This document shows, piece after piece, positions 35,596 to 45,946 of a stretch of DNA of 64,000 nt. How positions within the stretch are numbered: the first letter of the stretch is position 1; every line of letters begins with the position of its first letter. The notes under the pieces are model-generated. The model was not told where the DNA came from. It made no database searches and saw nothing but the letters and a program-made list of their open reading frames with translations. Position numbers and translations under genes: made by a program. This DNA comes from Prochlorococcus sp. AG-459-A02 (GTDB lineage Bacteria; Cyanobacteriota; Cyanobacteriia; PCC-6307; Cyanobiaceae): assembly GCA_003212055.1 (NCBI GenBank), contig QCQW01000001.1, positions 1-64,000 on the forward strand, written 5' to 3'.

Positions 35596-36504
35596 GTGAA
35601 TTTTTGGGGGATTATAAATTTAAAGCTTTTATTAGATGTCTTATTTGCTGTTGGTTTTGGACTTTTATTATTTTCTAGAGTAAAAGAACAGAGAACATTA
35701 TGGCTATTAAGGGGTTATTTATTTTTAGTTTCATCAGCATGGTTTATACAAAGATATGCCTATCTTCCATTAACATCAAAATTAATTGATGCTGTAGTCC
35801 TCGCTTGCTCTCTTTCTTTGGCAATTCTTTGGCAAGGAGAGTTAAGAAGATTAATGGAATTATTGGGCACTGGTAGATTAGCTGTATTACTAGGTAATCC
35901 CCAAAAGGAATTTAGAGCCACATCAACAACTATTACTCAATTGGTTGATACTGCAGGTAAACTTTCCCAGAATAGAAGAGGTGCTTTAATCGTTGTCGAT
36001 TTAGGGAGTGATTTAAGGCCTGAAGATTTTTTATATTCAGGTACAAATATTGAAGCTCAAATTTCAACTGACCTTTTAATAAATCTTTTTGCTACAGATA
36101 CCCCATTACACGATGGAGCGGTTCTTGTGAAAGGTAACAAAATAATATCTGCAGGTGTAATACTTCCTCTATCGAGGCAAGGTATTAGTAGATATGGTAC
36201 AAGACATTTAGCTGCATTAGGAATTACAGAAAGATTTGATAGGTGCATTTGTATTGTTGTTTCTGAAGAAACAGGTACGTTATCATTAGCAAACCAGGGT
36301 AAACTTGAAAGACCAATTACCAGCAGCAGGTTACAGGAACTTCTTGTAAATTTGATTGGAAATCAAAACTCTATGGGTACTAGTAAATCATCTTTAAGCA
36401 AAACTGCTTTATCTCAAAAAACTAACTCAAGTGGCAATATAGTCAGTGACATGAATGAAAAAGAATCAAATAAATCAGAAAGTTTTTCTAATATAAAGGA
36501 ATAA
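35596..36504 (+). CDS. cdaA: Diadenylate cyclase (CdaA type)
   Basis: Three N-terminal TMs; FATDTPLHDGAVLV and GTRHLAALG DAC motifs; GTG start. Confidence 0.92.
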   Translation: MNFWGIINLKLLLDVLFAVGFGLLLFSRVKEQRTLWLLRGYLFLVSSAWFIQRYAYLPLTSKLIDAVVLACSLSLAILWQGELRRLMELLGTGRLAVLLGNPQKEFRATSTTITQLVDTAGKLSQNRRGALIVVDLGSDLRPEDFLYSGTNIEAQISTDLLINLFATDTPLHDGAVLVKGNKIISAGVILPLSRQGISRYGTRHLAALGITERFDRCICIVVSEETGTLSLANQGKLERPITSSRLQELLVNLIGNQNSMGTSKSSLSKTALSQKTNSSGNIVSDMNEKESNKSESFSNIKE

Positions 36505-36505
36505 A

Positions 36506-37312
36506 ATGATAATGAGTTTTGGAAAAATAATTGACAAGAAAAAAAGTGACTTTTCAAAGAGAGTAGATAAGTATAACGTACCAGAACATGTAGCAATAAT
36601 TATGGACGGCAATGGGAGATGGGCGACAAAAAAAGGTTTACCAAGATCAGTTGGTCATAACCAAGGGGTTTCTGTATTAAAAGAAATTACTAAAACCTCA
36701 AAAGAATTGGGTTGTAAAATACTTACTGTTTTTGCTTTTTCAACTGAAAATTGGTCAAGGCCAAGAAAAGAGGTTGATTTCCTTATAAATCTTTTCAGCG
36801 AAGTTTTGGAAAACGAAATTGAAGAGATCCATAAAGATTCAATTAAGATAAAATTTATCGGTGACTTAACCCCTTTTTCAGAGGCTTTTAAAGAAAGAAT
36901 CAATAGTGCAGAATCTCTTACAAAAAATAATAATTTTTTATTAAATATTTGTTTAAATTACGGAGGTAGACAAGAAATTGTAAAGGTTGCCAAAGAAATA
37001 GCATTGAAAACTTCTTCTGGGGAAATTAAGCCAAGTGAAGTTAATGAAGAATTAATTAATTCAGAGCTATTAACACGTGGAATTAAAGATCCAGAATTAC
37101 TTATAAGAACTAGTGGAGAAAAAAGGATCAGTAATTTTCTTTTATGGCAATTAGCTTATTCAGAAATTTACATATCCGATGTACTTTGGCCAGACTTCAA
37201 TGATTCTGAATTTCTAAAAGCAATAATTGATTACCAATCAAGAAATAGACGTTTTGGCGGTATAGAATCATTACCAAATGAATCTTTTGAAGATTCTCAA
37301 TATTCTTCCTAA
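36506..37312 (+). CDS. uppS: Isoprenyl (undecaprenyl) diphosphate synthase
   Basis: [64 protein letters not shown]. Confidence 0.97.
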   Translation: MIMSFGKIIDKKKSDFSKRVDKYNVPEHVAIIMDGNGRWATKKGLPRSVGHNQGVSVLKEITKTSKELGCKILTVFAFSTENWSRPRKEVDFLINLFSEVLENEIEEIHKDSIKIKFIGDLTPFSEAFKERINSAESLTKNNNFLLNICLNYGGRQEIVKVAKEIALKTSSGEIKPSEVNEELINSELLTRGIKDPELLIRTSGEKRISNFLLWQLAYSEIYISDVLWPDFNDSEFLKAIIDYQSRNRRFGGIESLPNESFEDSQYSS

Positions 37313-37317
37313 CAAAA

Positions 37318-38325
37318 ATGGCTAATTCGAATAATCAGTTATTAAAAGAAATTAGGTTCGATTGGAATAAAGAGGAGATATTGGAAAAACTTCATATGCC
37401 TTTGATTGATTTAATGTGGGAATCACAAATCATTCACAGAAAATTTAACAAATACAATATTCAATTAGCATCATTGTTCAGCGTAAAAACTGGTGGATGT
37501 GAGGAAAATTGTTCGTACTGTAGCCAATCAATTTATAGTACTAGCGAAATCAAAAGTCATCCACAATTTCAAGTTGAAGAGGTTTTAGCAAGAGCTCAAA
37601 TAGCAAAAAATGAGGGTGCAGATAGGTTTTGTATGGGTTGGGCATGGAGAGAAATTAGAGATGGAAAATCTTTTAATGCAATGTTAGAGATGGTTAGTGG
37701 TGTAAGAAATTTAGGAATGGAAGCATGTGTTACTGCTGGGATGCTTACAGAAGAACAAGCATCCAAACTTGCTGATGCAGGTTTGACTGCCTATAACCAC
37801 AATCTTGATACTAGTCCTGACCATTATAAAAATATTATTACTACTAGAACTTATCAAGACAGACTAGATACTATCAAAAGAGTAAGAGATGCAGGAATAA
37901 ATGTTTGTTGTGGAGGGATAATAGGTTTGGGTGAAACTAATGGCGATAGAGCATCTCTTTTGGAAGTGCTTTCAAACATGAACCCTCACCCTGAAAGTGT
38001 TCCTATCAATTTATTAGTAGCTATTGAGGGTACTGCTTTAGAAGATAATCAAGAAATTGATTCTATTGAAATGATAAGAATGATAGCTACAGCCAGAATT
38101 CTTATGCCTAAAAGTAAAATAAGATTAAGTGCAGGGCGAGAAAAGCTCTCAAAAGAAGCCCAAATTTTATGTTTTCAATGTGGGGCAAATTCAATTTTTT
38201 ATGGAGATGAATTGCTTACAACTTCAAATCCATCTTTTCAATCAGACAGAAAACTACTTAAAGAGGTTGGAGTATCATTTAACAAAGATTTTGAAACTTG
38301 TGAAAAAACATTATCTTCTTTATGA
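37318..38325 (+). CDS. bioB: Biotin synthase
   Basis: [15 protein letters not shown] radical-SAM cluster motif; [17 protein letters not shown]. Confidence 0.97.
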   Translation: MANSNNQLLKEIRFDWNKEEILEKLHMPLIDLMWESQIIHRKFNKYNIQLASLFSVKTGGCEENCSYCSQSIYSTSEIKSHPQFQVEEVLARAQIAKNEGADRFCMGWAWREIRDGKSFNAMLEMVSGVRNLGMEACVTAGMLTEEQASKLADAGLTAYNHNLDTSPDHYKNIITTRTYQDRLDTIKRVRDAGINVCCGGIIGLGETNGDRASLLEVLSNMNPHPESVPINLLVAIEGTALEDNQEIDSIEMIRMIATARILMPKSKIRLSAGREKLSKEAQILCFQCGANSIFYGDELLTTSNPSFQSDRKLLKEVGVSFNKDFETCEKTLSSL

Positions 38326-39254
38326 AAGGCAAAAATTATAAAATAGTTTCTCTTTATTCTTTCTTCCCATTTCAAGAAAACTTAATTCTTGATCTCAAAA
38401 ATAAATTATTAGAAATCGAAAATGAAAACGATCTTTCAGGTTTATTAATTTTTTCAAGTGAGGGTATTAATGGAACTATTTGTGCTGAGAAAAATGTAAT
38501 TGATATTGTTATCAATTTACTTAACAAATATGCAGATAAAAGAAATTTGAATATAAAAGTAAACTTCTCAAAAAATAAAGTCTTCAAAAAATTAAAAATA
38601 AAAATCAAGAAAGAAATAGTTACCATGGGTGTCCCTGAAATTAACCCTTCACAAGATAACGGGACCTATATTGACTCAGCTAATTGGAATAAGTTAATTA
38701 AAAATAAAAATACAATAGTCATTGATACTAGAAATCATTATGAAGTTTCCATAGGGACATTTCAAAATTCTATAAACCCAAATACAAGAAACTTTAGCGA
38801 ATTCCCCAAGTGGGTCGATGATCATTTAAATACCTACTTAGAAAATAAAGAGTCTTCAAATATAGCCATGTTTTGTACAGGAGGTATAAGATGTGAAAAA
38901 GCTACAAGTTTACTTAAAAATAAAGGTTATAAAAATATCTATCATCTGCAAGGAGGGATTCTGCAATATCTTAACGATGTAAAAGGTGAACAAAACTTAT
39001 TTGAAGGTGAATGTTTTGTTTTTGATAAAAGAGTTGCTTTAGACCATGAATTAGAAAAAGGTTCCTATTCCATTTGTCATGCATGTGGAATGCCCGTTTC
39101 AATTCAAGATCAAAAAAGAAAAGAATATAGAGAGGGTATTCAATGTCATTTCTGCATAAATCAATTCAGTGATGATAATAGAAAAAGATTTGAAGAACGG
39201 CAGAAACAGATTGACAGATTAAAAGTGGAGAATCATAAAATCTATCAGGATTAA
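38322..39254 (+). CDS. trhO: tRNA uridine hydroxylase (rhodanese domain, TrhO/YceA family)
   Basis: [50 protein letters not shown], zinc-like CHACG...CHFC tail. Confidence 0.92.
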   Translation: MKGKNYKIVSLYSFFPFQENLILDLKNKLLEIENENDLSGLLIFSSEGINGTICAEKNVIDIVINLLNKYADKRNLNIKVNFSKNKVFKKLKIKIKKEIVTMGVPEINPSQDNGTYIDSANWNKLIKNKNTIVIDTRNHYEVSIGTFQNSINPNTRNFSEFPKWVDDHLNTYLENKESSNIAMFCTGGIRCEKATSLLKNKGYKNIYHLQGGILQYLNDVKGEQNLFEGECFVFDKRVALDHELEKGSYSICHACGMPVSIQDQKRKEYREGIQCHFCINQFSDDNRKRFEERQKQIDRLKVENHKIYQD

Positions 39255-39266
39255 TTTTACAAAATC

Positions 39267-39767
39267 ATGAAAGTTGAAGAACTAGAAAAATTAGCAAGTA
39301 ACATAGGTTTATTAATTAAAATTCAAGTTAGAGAAACTCTTGGATTATGTTTTTTTAGAATCGTTATAGCAGAACAAAAAGATAACATCATAAAGATTTG
39401 GGCCGAAATGAAAGGTTGGACTTTTTTAAATAAACAAGGTATTCAGCTTGATACACTAAGAATCCTTAGTAAAGCTCCAGCTTTTGTTTCAGAATTAATA
39501 TGGGCAACGACTATGGCTTGGGCAATTGAAAAAAAATCAAGCAACAAAGCAAGACTTTTAGCTATTTTTGATAGTGAAGGATATAGTAAAAAACTTGTAA
39601 GATATTTCAAGTTAATAGGCTTTCAAATTGTTAAAGAAGTTGGTTCTAACCCAGGAGATCTTTTATTAAGATTGGTCTGGGGAGGTGCAGGTACACTTAT
39701 GAACGGGGAATGTAATTCGATTTTGAAAAAAATTGAAAAGAAACTATCTTTAATTAAAGATAGTTAA
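39267..39767 (+). CDS. Conserved hypothetical protein
   Basis: Complete 166-aa ORF filling the trhO-lipA gap; no motif I can name. Confidence 0.75.
   Translation: MKVEELEKLASNIGLLIKIQVRETLGLCFFRIVIAEQKDNIIKIWAEMKGWTFLNKQGIQLDTLRILSKAPAFVSELIWATTMAWAIEKKSSNKARLLAIFDSEGYSKKLVRYFKLIGFQIVKEVGSNPGDLLLRLVWGGAGTLMNGECNSILKKIEKKLSLIKDS
39742..39765. terminator. 24-bp perfect palindrome at a convergent gene junction; candidate terminator for lipA (minus strand)
   Basis: AACTATCTTTAA/TTAAAGATAGTT; on the minus strand it is followed by TTTCTTTTCAATTTTTTT-like T-rich sequence. Confidence 0.6.
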
Positions 39768-40663
39768 CCAGCGTGATAACTACTTCTAACTAAAGGACCA
39801 GAAGATACTTTTTTGAATCCTAATTCCTTAGAGAAGCAATATAAATATTCAAACTCTGATGGATCCCAATATTTCTTAACTGCCAAATGATTTAATGAAG
39901 GCCTTAAATATTGTCCGATTGTAATTTGATCACAGTCTATTTTTTTAAGATCATAAATTGTATGTTTTATTTCATCCAGTGTTTCTCCAAGACCTAACAT
40001 AATGCCAGATTTAGTTTGAATATGAGGCGCAAAATCTTTTGACTTTTTTAGTAAACTTAATGATTTTTTGTAATTAGCACCTTTCCTAACTTCTTTTTGA
40101 AGTCTTTCAACAGTTTCAAGATTATGATTAAAGCAAATTGGATCTTTTTCTAAAATCATCTTCAATCTTTCTGTTTGAAGATTATTAGTTTCATCAAAAT
40201 TTTTGCCCCCTCCCCATAAATCAGGAGTCAAAACCTCTATTTTTATAGTTGAATCTATTTTTCTAATCTCATTAATTGTAGATATAAACAAACTTACACC
40301 ATGATCATGGAGATCATCTCTAGCTACTGATGTTAAAACAACATATTTTAAATTCAGTACTTTTACTGCTTTAGCGACTTGTATACATTCATCAATATTA
40401 ATTGAACTAGGTCTTCCTTTATTGACCTGACAGAAAGCACAAGAACGAGAACATATCGATCCACCTAGTAAAAAAGTTGCTGTTCCTGAGGCATAACATT
40501 CTGCTCTATTTGGACATCTTGCTTCTTCACAAATTGTATGAATATTTGATTTTTTGATCAGTGTTTGTATTTTTTCGAACTCTGAAGCTTTACTAATAGG
40601 GAATTTTATCCAAGAAGGAAGTCTTAAGATTTTTTCTTGTTTAGTTAGATTATTTTGTCTCAT
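39764..40663 (-). CDS. lipA: Lipoyl synthase
   Basis: CEEARCPNRAECYASGTATFLLGGSICSRSCAFCQVNKG; GIMLGLGET; SSYHAG. Confidence 0.97.
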   Translation of the reverse strand: MRQNNLTKQEKILRLPSWIKFPISKASEFEKIQTLIKKSNIHTICEEARCPNRAECYASGTATFLLGGSICSRSCAFCQVNKGRPSSINIDECIQVAKAVKVLNLKYVVLTSVARDDLHDHGVSLFISTINEIRKIDSTIKIEVLTPDLWGGGKNFDETNNLQTERLKMILEKDPICFNHNLETVERLQKEVRKGANYKKSLSLLKKSKDFAPHIQTKSGIMLGLGETLDEIKHTIYDLKKIDCDQITIGQYLRPSLNHLAVKKYWDPSEFEYLYCFSKELGFKKVSSGPLVRSSYHAG

Positions 40664-40665
40664 TT

Positions 40666-41265
40666 CTAATTTAGTTTTGTTCTTCCTTCTAAAGCCCTAG
40701 CAAGTGTAACTTCATCTACATATTCAAGTTCACTGCCCATTGGGAGACCATAAGCAATCCTCGTAACTTTTGTAAAAGGAGTTAACAGTTTTCCGATATA
40801 AAGACTTGTTGTATCTCCCTCAACACTTGGAGTCAATGCCAATATAATCTCATCTACTTCAGACTTACTAACTCGTTCTACTAGGCTTCTAATTTCTAAT
40901 AGTTCAGGCCCAACAGAATCCATAGGAGATATTAAACCACCAATAACGTGGTAGACGCCTTTAAATTCCCTAGCTCGTTCTAAAGCAAGTAAATCTTTTG
41001 TTTCTGCAACTACACAAATTAGTTTTTGGTTTCTTTCAATATTTCTACAAATTTCACATTCATCTTCTGAAGTCAAATTAAAGCATTTTTTACAACGACC
41101 AACATTACTACGAGCTTCCAACAATGCATTTGAAAAATCTCTTATTGCACTTTCAGGTTGTTTTAAAATAAACAAGGCTAATCTTTGAGCTGTTCTTGGA
41201 CCTATTCCTGGAAATTTCTCAAAATGACCAATTAATTTTGAAAGTGGTTTGGTATAAGAAATCAA
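40666..41265 (-). CDS. recR: Recombination protein RecR
   Basis: [31 protein letters not shown] zinc finger, Toprim [15 protein letters not shown]. Confidence 0.97.
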   Translation of the reverse strand: MISYTKPLSKLIGHFEKFPGIGPRTAQRLALFILKQPESAIRDFSNALLEARSNVGRCKKCFNLTSEDECEICRNIERNQKLICVVAETKDLLALERAREFKGVYHVIGGLISPMDSVGPELLEIRSLVERVSKSEVDEIILALTPSVEGDTTSLYIGKLLTPFTKVTRIAYGLPMGSELEYVDEVTLARALEGRTKLN

Positions 41266-41340
41266 AATTAAACTATTTCTAGGGATAATTTAGACGCAAA
41301 ATTCTGAATTGCCATAATTGTTTGCTTTTAATGTCTTATT

Positions 41341-41925
41341 ATGTTTTTAGTTAGTAATTTCAAACAAATGAAAAATATTAAATTTAACCCCTTCAAATAT
41401 TTATTTTTGATTTTTTTGTGTTTTACACTTAGCGCGTGTAGTGGAGGACTCAATGCAGGATTAGAAGCTTATCAAAGTCCCGACGGAAGATATGCCTTTT
41501 TGTATCCAACAGGATGGACTAGAGTAAAAGTTGATGGAGGACCTGAAATTATTTATCATGATCTAATCAATAGTAATGAGACCTTAAGTTTAGTAATTTC
41601 TGATGTAAATAAAGAGGTTCAATTGGAGCAATTAGGTGGCCCAAGTGAAGTAGGTCAAACATTAATTGATAAAGTAATTGCTCCCGAAGGTTCAGGTAGA
41701 GAGGTAAAACTTATAAATGCCAATAAGAGGGAGGCATCCAATCATATTTTCTATGATTTAGAGTATAAGTTAAATTTAAATGAACAGGCCAGACACGAAT
41801 TAGCTACTGTAGTAATTGATCGAGGAACACTTTATACATTTGCTGTAGGAACAAATGAACAGAGATGGAATAAAGTTGATGGAATGTTTAGTAATGTAAT
41901 TAATTCATTTAACTTTCTAATATAA
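41341..41925 (+). CDS. PsbP-family lipoprotein (CyanoP-like)
   Basis: Lipobox-like TLSACSGG; YQSPDGRYAFLYPTGWTRVKVDGGPEIIYHDLI typical of PsbP; better start may be ATG at 41368. Confidence 0.88.
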   Translation: MFLVSNFKQMKNIKFNPFKYLFLIFLCFTLSACSGGLNAGLEAYQSPDGRYAFLYPTGWTRVKVDGGPEIIYHDLINSNETLSLVISDVNKEVQLEQLGGPSEVGQTLIDKVIAPEGSGREVKLINANKREASNHIFYDLEYKLNLNEQARHELATVVIDRGTLYTFAVGTNEQRWNKVDGMFSNVINSFNFLI

Positions 41926-41942
41926 TTTTTAGAAAATCTAGA

Positions 41943-43715
41943 TTAGATACCTACTTGAACATTCCACAAATCTGCATATGTTTTGTTCTGATCTAATAGA
42001 TTTTGATGTTTACCGCTTTCGACTATTTTACCTTTATCAATAACAATAATATTATCCGCATTTTTTATAGTGCTTAATCTATGAGCTATTACTATAGTGG
42101 TTCTTTCGTTTGTGATTTTAGACAATGATTTTTGAATTAAAGCCTCTGTTTCATTATCAACTGAAGCTGTAGCCTCATCTAATATTAATATTGGAGCATC
42201 CTTTAAAACAGCTCTAGCCAAGGCGATTCTTTGACGTTGACCTCCTGAGAGCCTTTGTCCCCTTTCTCCTACTATAGTTTTATAACCTTCTGGCAATTGT
42301 TCAATAAATTTATGAGCTTCAGCAATTTTTGATGCTCTAATTATATCTTTAAAACTTGGATTAATTGAGCCATAAGCAATATTTTCTTCTACGCTGCCAT
42401 GAAATAAATAAGTTTCTTGACTTACTAAAGAAATGCACTTTCTTAAATCCCTCAAATTTATTTCTTTAATAGAAATACCATCCAAGGTTATTGAGCCATC
42501 ATTACTATCATAAATCCTAAGGAGTAGTTTTATTATTGTACTTTTCCCAGAGCCTGTTAAACCAACAATCCCTAACGTTGAGTTATTTTCAATTTTGAAA
42601 TTTATGTTTTTTAAAGTTAAATCTCTTCCAGGATAATTAAAATTTACATTATTAAAAATAATTTTTCCTTTAGTATCTTTAGGTTCAATTTTTATTTTTC
42701 CATCTTTTATTTTTATAGGCGTATCTATGAGATCAATTACTCTATCAATTGATGCCATAGATCTCTGAAAATCATCCAAAACATGTCCTAAAGTAGTTAA
42801 AGGCCATAATAGTCTTTGTGTAATAAATACTAAAAAACTATAAGTACCCACATTAAGTGTCTTATTCCAAGTTTGGAACCCTCCAATTAATAGAATTGCT
42901 ATAAAAGCAAATAATATTGCAAATCTTATAAGAGGGATAAAAGCTGAAGATAATTTTATTGCAGCCTTATTACTTCTTTGATAAGCGAGACTTTCTTTAT
43001 TTAATCTATTTAGTTCCCATTTTTCCTTAGTAAAACTTTTAATGGTCAGAATTCCACTTAAATTATTATTAAGTCTTGATGCCAACATTCCAGCTTTATT
43101 TCTTACATCTCTGTATTTTGGAGCAAGCTTCCTTTGAAATTTAATTGATCCTAAAAATATGATTGGAATAGGAAAGAAAGCAAATAAAGCAATTTTTGGA
43201 GCAACAAAAATCATAGTACCCCCAATTATTAAGACAGTTATAAATAACTGAATAATCTGATTAGCTCCCTGGTCTAGAAATCTCTCGAGTTGATTTATAT
43301 CATCATTTAAGATAGATAATAGTCTTCCAGTATTATCATTTTCAAAAAAATCCATATCTAATTCCTGTATATGCTCGTAAGCTTTTATTCTTAATTTATG
43401 TTGCGAAAGCTGAGCCAAATTTCTCCATAAAACCGAATATAAATATTCAAAGGAAGATTCGCCAGACCAAACTATTCCTGATGCAAATGCGAGGAAAATT
43501 AATTGTCCAGGGACTTCTTTTATGCCAAATCCTGCAATCCATGAATTCTGTTCCTTTACAACAATATCCACCGCAAGACCAATTATTACAGGGGGAGCTA
43601 AATCCAATATTTTATTGATTATGGAACTAAAAAAAGCAAAAAACAGTAATCTCCTTTCTTCAATAAGATTCAAATAAAGTCTTATTATTGGATTTTTATT
43701 GTTCTTGGATCTCAT
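41943..43715 (-). CDS. ABC transporter, fused TM-ATPase (MsbA/MDR-like)
   Basis: VGLTGSGKSTIIKLLLR, RLSGGQRQRIALARAVLKDAPILILDEATASVD. Confidence 0.95.
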   Translation of the reverse strand: MRSKNNKNPIIRLYLNLIEERRLLFFAFFSSIINKILDLAPPVIIGLAVDIVVKEQNSWIAGFGIKEVPGQLIFLAFASGIVWSGESSFEYLYSVLWRNLAQLSQHKLRIKAYEHIQELDMDFFENDNTGRLLSILNDDINQLERFLDQGANQIIQLFITVLIIGGTMIFVAPKIALFAFFPIPIIFLGSIKFQRKLAPKYRDVRNKAGMLASRLNNNLSGILTIKSFTKEKWELNRLNKESLAYQRSNKAAIKLSSAFIPLIRFAILFAFIAILLIGGFQTWNKTLNVGTYSFLVFITQRLLWPLTTLGHVLDDFQRSMASIDRVIDLIDTPIKIKDGKIKIEPKDTKGKIIFNNVNFNYPGRDLTLKNINFKIENNSTLGIVGLTGSGKSTIIKLLLRIYDSNDGSITLDGISIKEINLRDLRKCISLVSQETYLFHGSVEENIAYGSINPSFKDIIRASKIAEAHKFIEQLPEGYKTIVGERGQRLSGGQRQRIALARAVLKDAPILILDEATASVDNETEALIQKSLSKITNERTTIVIAHRLSTIKNADNIIVIDKGKIVESGKHQNLLDQNKTYADLWNVQVGI

Positions 43716-43724
43716 AAAATAAAA

Positions 43725-44018
43725 TTAAATTTTTCCGTTATGATTAATTATTGTTTGAAATTCTAATTTACATTTTTTTTTTGCATTTTGATGACTTGCA
43801 GTTTTTATAAATTCTTCGAAGTAACAAGTACAAGTTTCACTCGCAATATCTTCACTATATTCCATTTCTGCTTTCAACATTTCCTCTTTGACACTCTGGA
43901 GACAAAATAATTTTATGATTGAATTTTGGTTCGTTTGAGCTAAAAAATAGCTATTAAAAGAATTGAATATGATCAAAAAATTCACAAAAATAAAGAATTC
44001 ATATTTGCTAGCTTTCAT
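43725..44018 (-). CDS. Hypothetical small protein with N-terminal hydrophobic segment
   Basis: 97-aa ORF fitting between deaD and the ABC transporter; signal-like N-terminus. Confidence 0.55.
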   Translation of the reverse strand: MKASKYEFFIFVNFLIIFNSFNSYFLAQTNQNSIIKLFCLQSVKEEMLKAEMEYSEDIASETCTCYFEEFIKTASHQNAKKKCKLEFQTIINHNGKI

Positions 44019-44027
44019 TCTCTATGA

Positions 44028-45809
44028 TTAGTTTCTTACTTTAATTTTTTTTAATTTGTTTTTGGTTTCTTTATGAAGATCTCTAGGTAAATCAACCAAA
44101 CTATAATCATTAAAGATCTGAATCTTACCTATTGATCTACCATTAATATTAGTTGAATTACATATAGAGGATATAATATTTGCGACTCTAACACCATCAA
44201 ACTTGCCAAAGTTAAATTTATAGGTTTCAAAAGAATCATTTTGATAATTATTTCTTCTATTTGAATTTCTTAAACGATTATTACCATTTCTATTTGATCT
44301 ATTACGATCAGTACTATTTTGTTTATGAATCCAAGAATCATCCTCATTAACAAAAAAGGCTTTATTACCTATTACTAAATTAATCGCCGCCATTGCAATA
44401 TTTGAGTCATCCATAGAGTGTTTTTCTTTTAAATTATCTAGTACATCAATAATCAAAGCTTTATTTTCTTCATTTTCTTCTTGAGCTAAAGAACTCTCAT
44501 TAACATTCTCTATAAGTTTCTCCATCCTTTTTTCATTTATTATTTTATTACTTGGTATGTTAATTTCTTCAATCTTAGTTCTAGTTGAGTTTTCTAAGTT
44601 TCTTAAAAAATGTTTTTCTCTTTGATTAACAAATAAAATTGCCTCTCCAGATCTGCCTGCCCTTCCAGTTCTTCCAATTCTATGAGTATATGTTTCCTTA
44701 TCAAAAGGAAAATCGTAATTAACAACAAGTTTTATCCTCTCAACATCTAATCCTCTAGCTGCAACATCAGTTGCAACAAGGATATCAATAAATCCTTTTT
44801 TTAATCTATCTACAGTATTTTCTCTTTGATTTTGAGGTATATCTCCATTAAGAACTGCCACAGTATGACCTGAATTCTCTAAAGCTTCAGCTATTGAAGT
44901 AGTAAGTAGTTTTGTCCTTACAAAAATTATTACTCCTTCATTATTAAGTTCTAATATTCTTTTTAAAGCATCTAACTTATGATGCCGTTGTACATATAGA
45001 AATTTTTGCGAAATTAATTGAGTTTCTTTTTTGACACTTTTGATTAATATTTCAGCAGGATCATTTAAATATTTTTTTGCTATATTTCTAATCTCATTAG
45101 GCATCGTTGCTGAAAACAATACCATCTGTTTATTTTCCGGGAGTTGATCTATTATCCATTCAATATCTTCAAGGAAACCCATATTTAACATTTCATCGGC
45201 CTCATCTAAAACAAGACAATTTATGCCGTTAATTTTAAAAGTCCCCTGCCTTATATGATCCATTATTCTGCCAGGGGTCCCAACTACTACGTCAACTTTT
45301 CTTTTCAATGCAGAAATTTGATTTCTATAGTCGGTACCTCCATATATTGCAACTGTCTTAAAATTACTAGATTCAGAACTATAACTTTTGAAAGATTCTG
45401 CCACTTGAGTTGCCAACTCTCTAGTGGGAGTCATGACTAAAACCTTGGCATTTAATTCTTTATTATCTGTAAGTTTTTCTATTAATGGTAAAGCGAAAGC
45501 GGCAGTCTTACCTGTTCCAGTTTGAGCTTGGCCTAATAAATCTCTACCTAATAATAATTCCGGAATTGCAGCTTTTTGGATAGGCGTTGGATTTTTGTAT
45601 CCTTTATTTCTTAACGAATTTAATATCGATTGATTAAACCCAAAATCGATAAATCCATTCTCATTATAATTTTCTTTCGATACTTTCAATGGTTGAGATT
45701 CGATTTCCGTATTTTTCTCTAAGTTCTTTAACTCAAGTAAGGAATCATTATCATTCTGAGATTCTTCCTGCTCATTATCAAGAGAGTTACTATCTTTTTT
45801 TAAAGCCAT
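44028..45809 (-). CDS. deaD: DEAD-box RNA helicase with C-terminal DbpA-type RNA-binding domain
   Basis: AQTGTGKTAAFALP, DEAD motif VLDEADEMLNMGF, FSATMP, HRIGRTGRAGRSG. Confidence 0.95.
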   Translation of the reverse strand: MALKKDSNSLDNEQEESQNDNDSLLELKNLEKNTEIESQPLKVSKENYNENGFIDFGFNQSILNSLRNKGYKNPTPIQKAAIPELLLGRDLLGQAQTGTGKTAAFALPLIEKLTDNKELNAKVLVMTPTRELATQVAESFKSYSSESSNFKTVAIYGGTDYRNQISALKRKVDVVVGTPGRIMDHIRQGTFKINGINCLVLDEADEMLNMGFLEDIEWIIDQLPENKQMVLFSATMPNEIRNIAKKYLNDPAEILIKSVKKETQLISQKFLYVQRHHKLDALKRILELNNEGVIIFVRTKLLTTSIAEALENSGHTVAVLNGDIPQNQRENTVDRLKKGFIDILVATDVAARGLDVERIKLVVNYDFPFDKETYTHRIGRTGRAGRSGEAILFVNQREKHFLRNLENSTRTKIEEINIPSNKIINEKRMEKLIENVNESSLAQEENEENKALIIDVLDNLKEKHSMDDSNIAMAAINLVIGNKAFFVNEDDSWIHKQNSTDRNRSNRNGNNRLRNSNRRNNYQNDSFETYKFNFGKFDGVRVANIISSICNSTNINGRSIGKIQIFNDYSLVDLPRDLHKETKNKLKKIKVRN

Positions 45810-45946
45810 TTTAAATGCCCAATGATCTTCTGATTAGGCATTCAACAAATATCTAAATTTACTTAAATTGTTGACTAGCCTTGCAGAGCCGAGCTATTAA
45901 TCTAACATCTTGGGGTTAAGTATTACTAATTTCTCAAAAATAAAAT

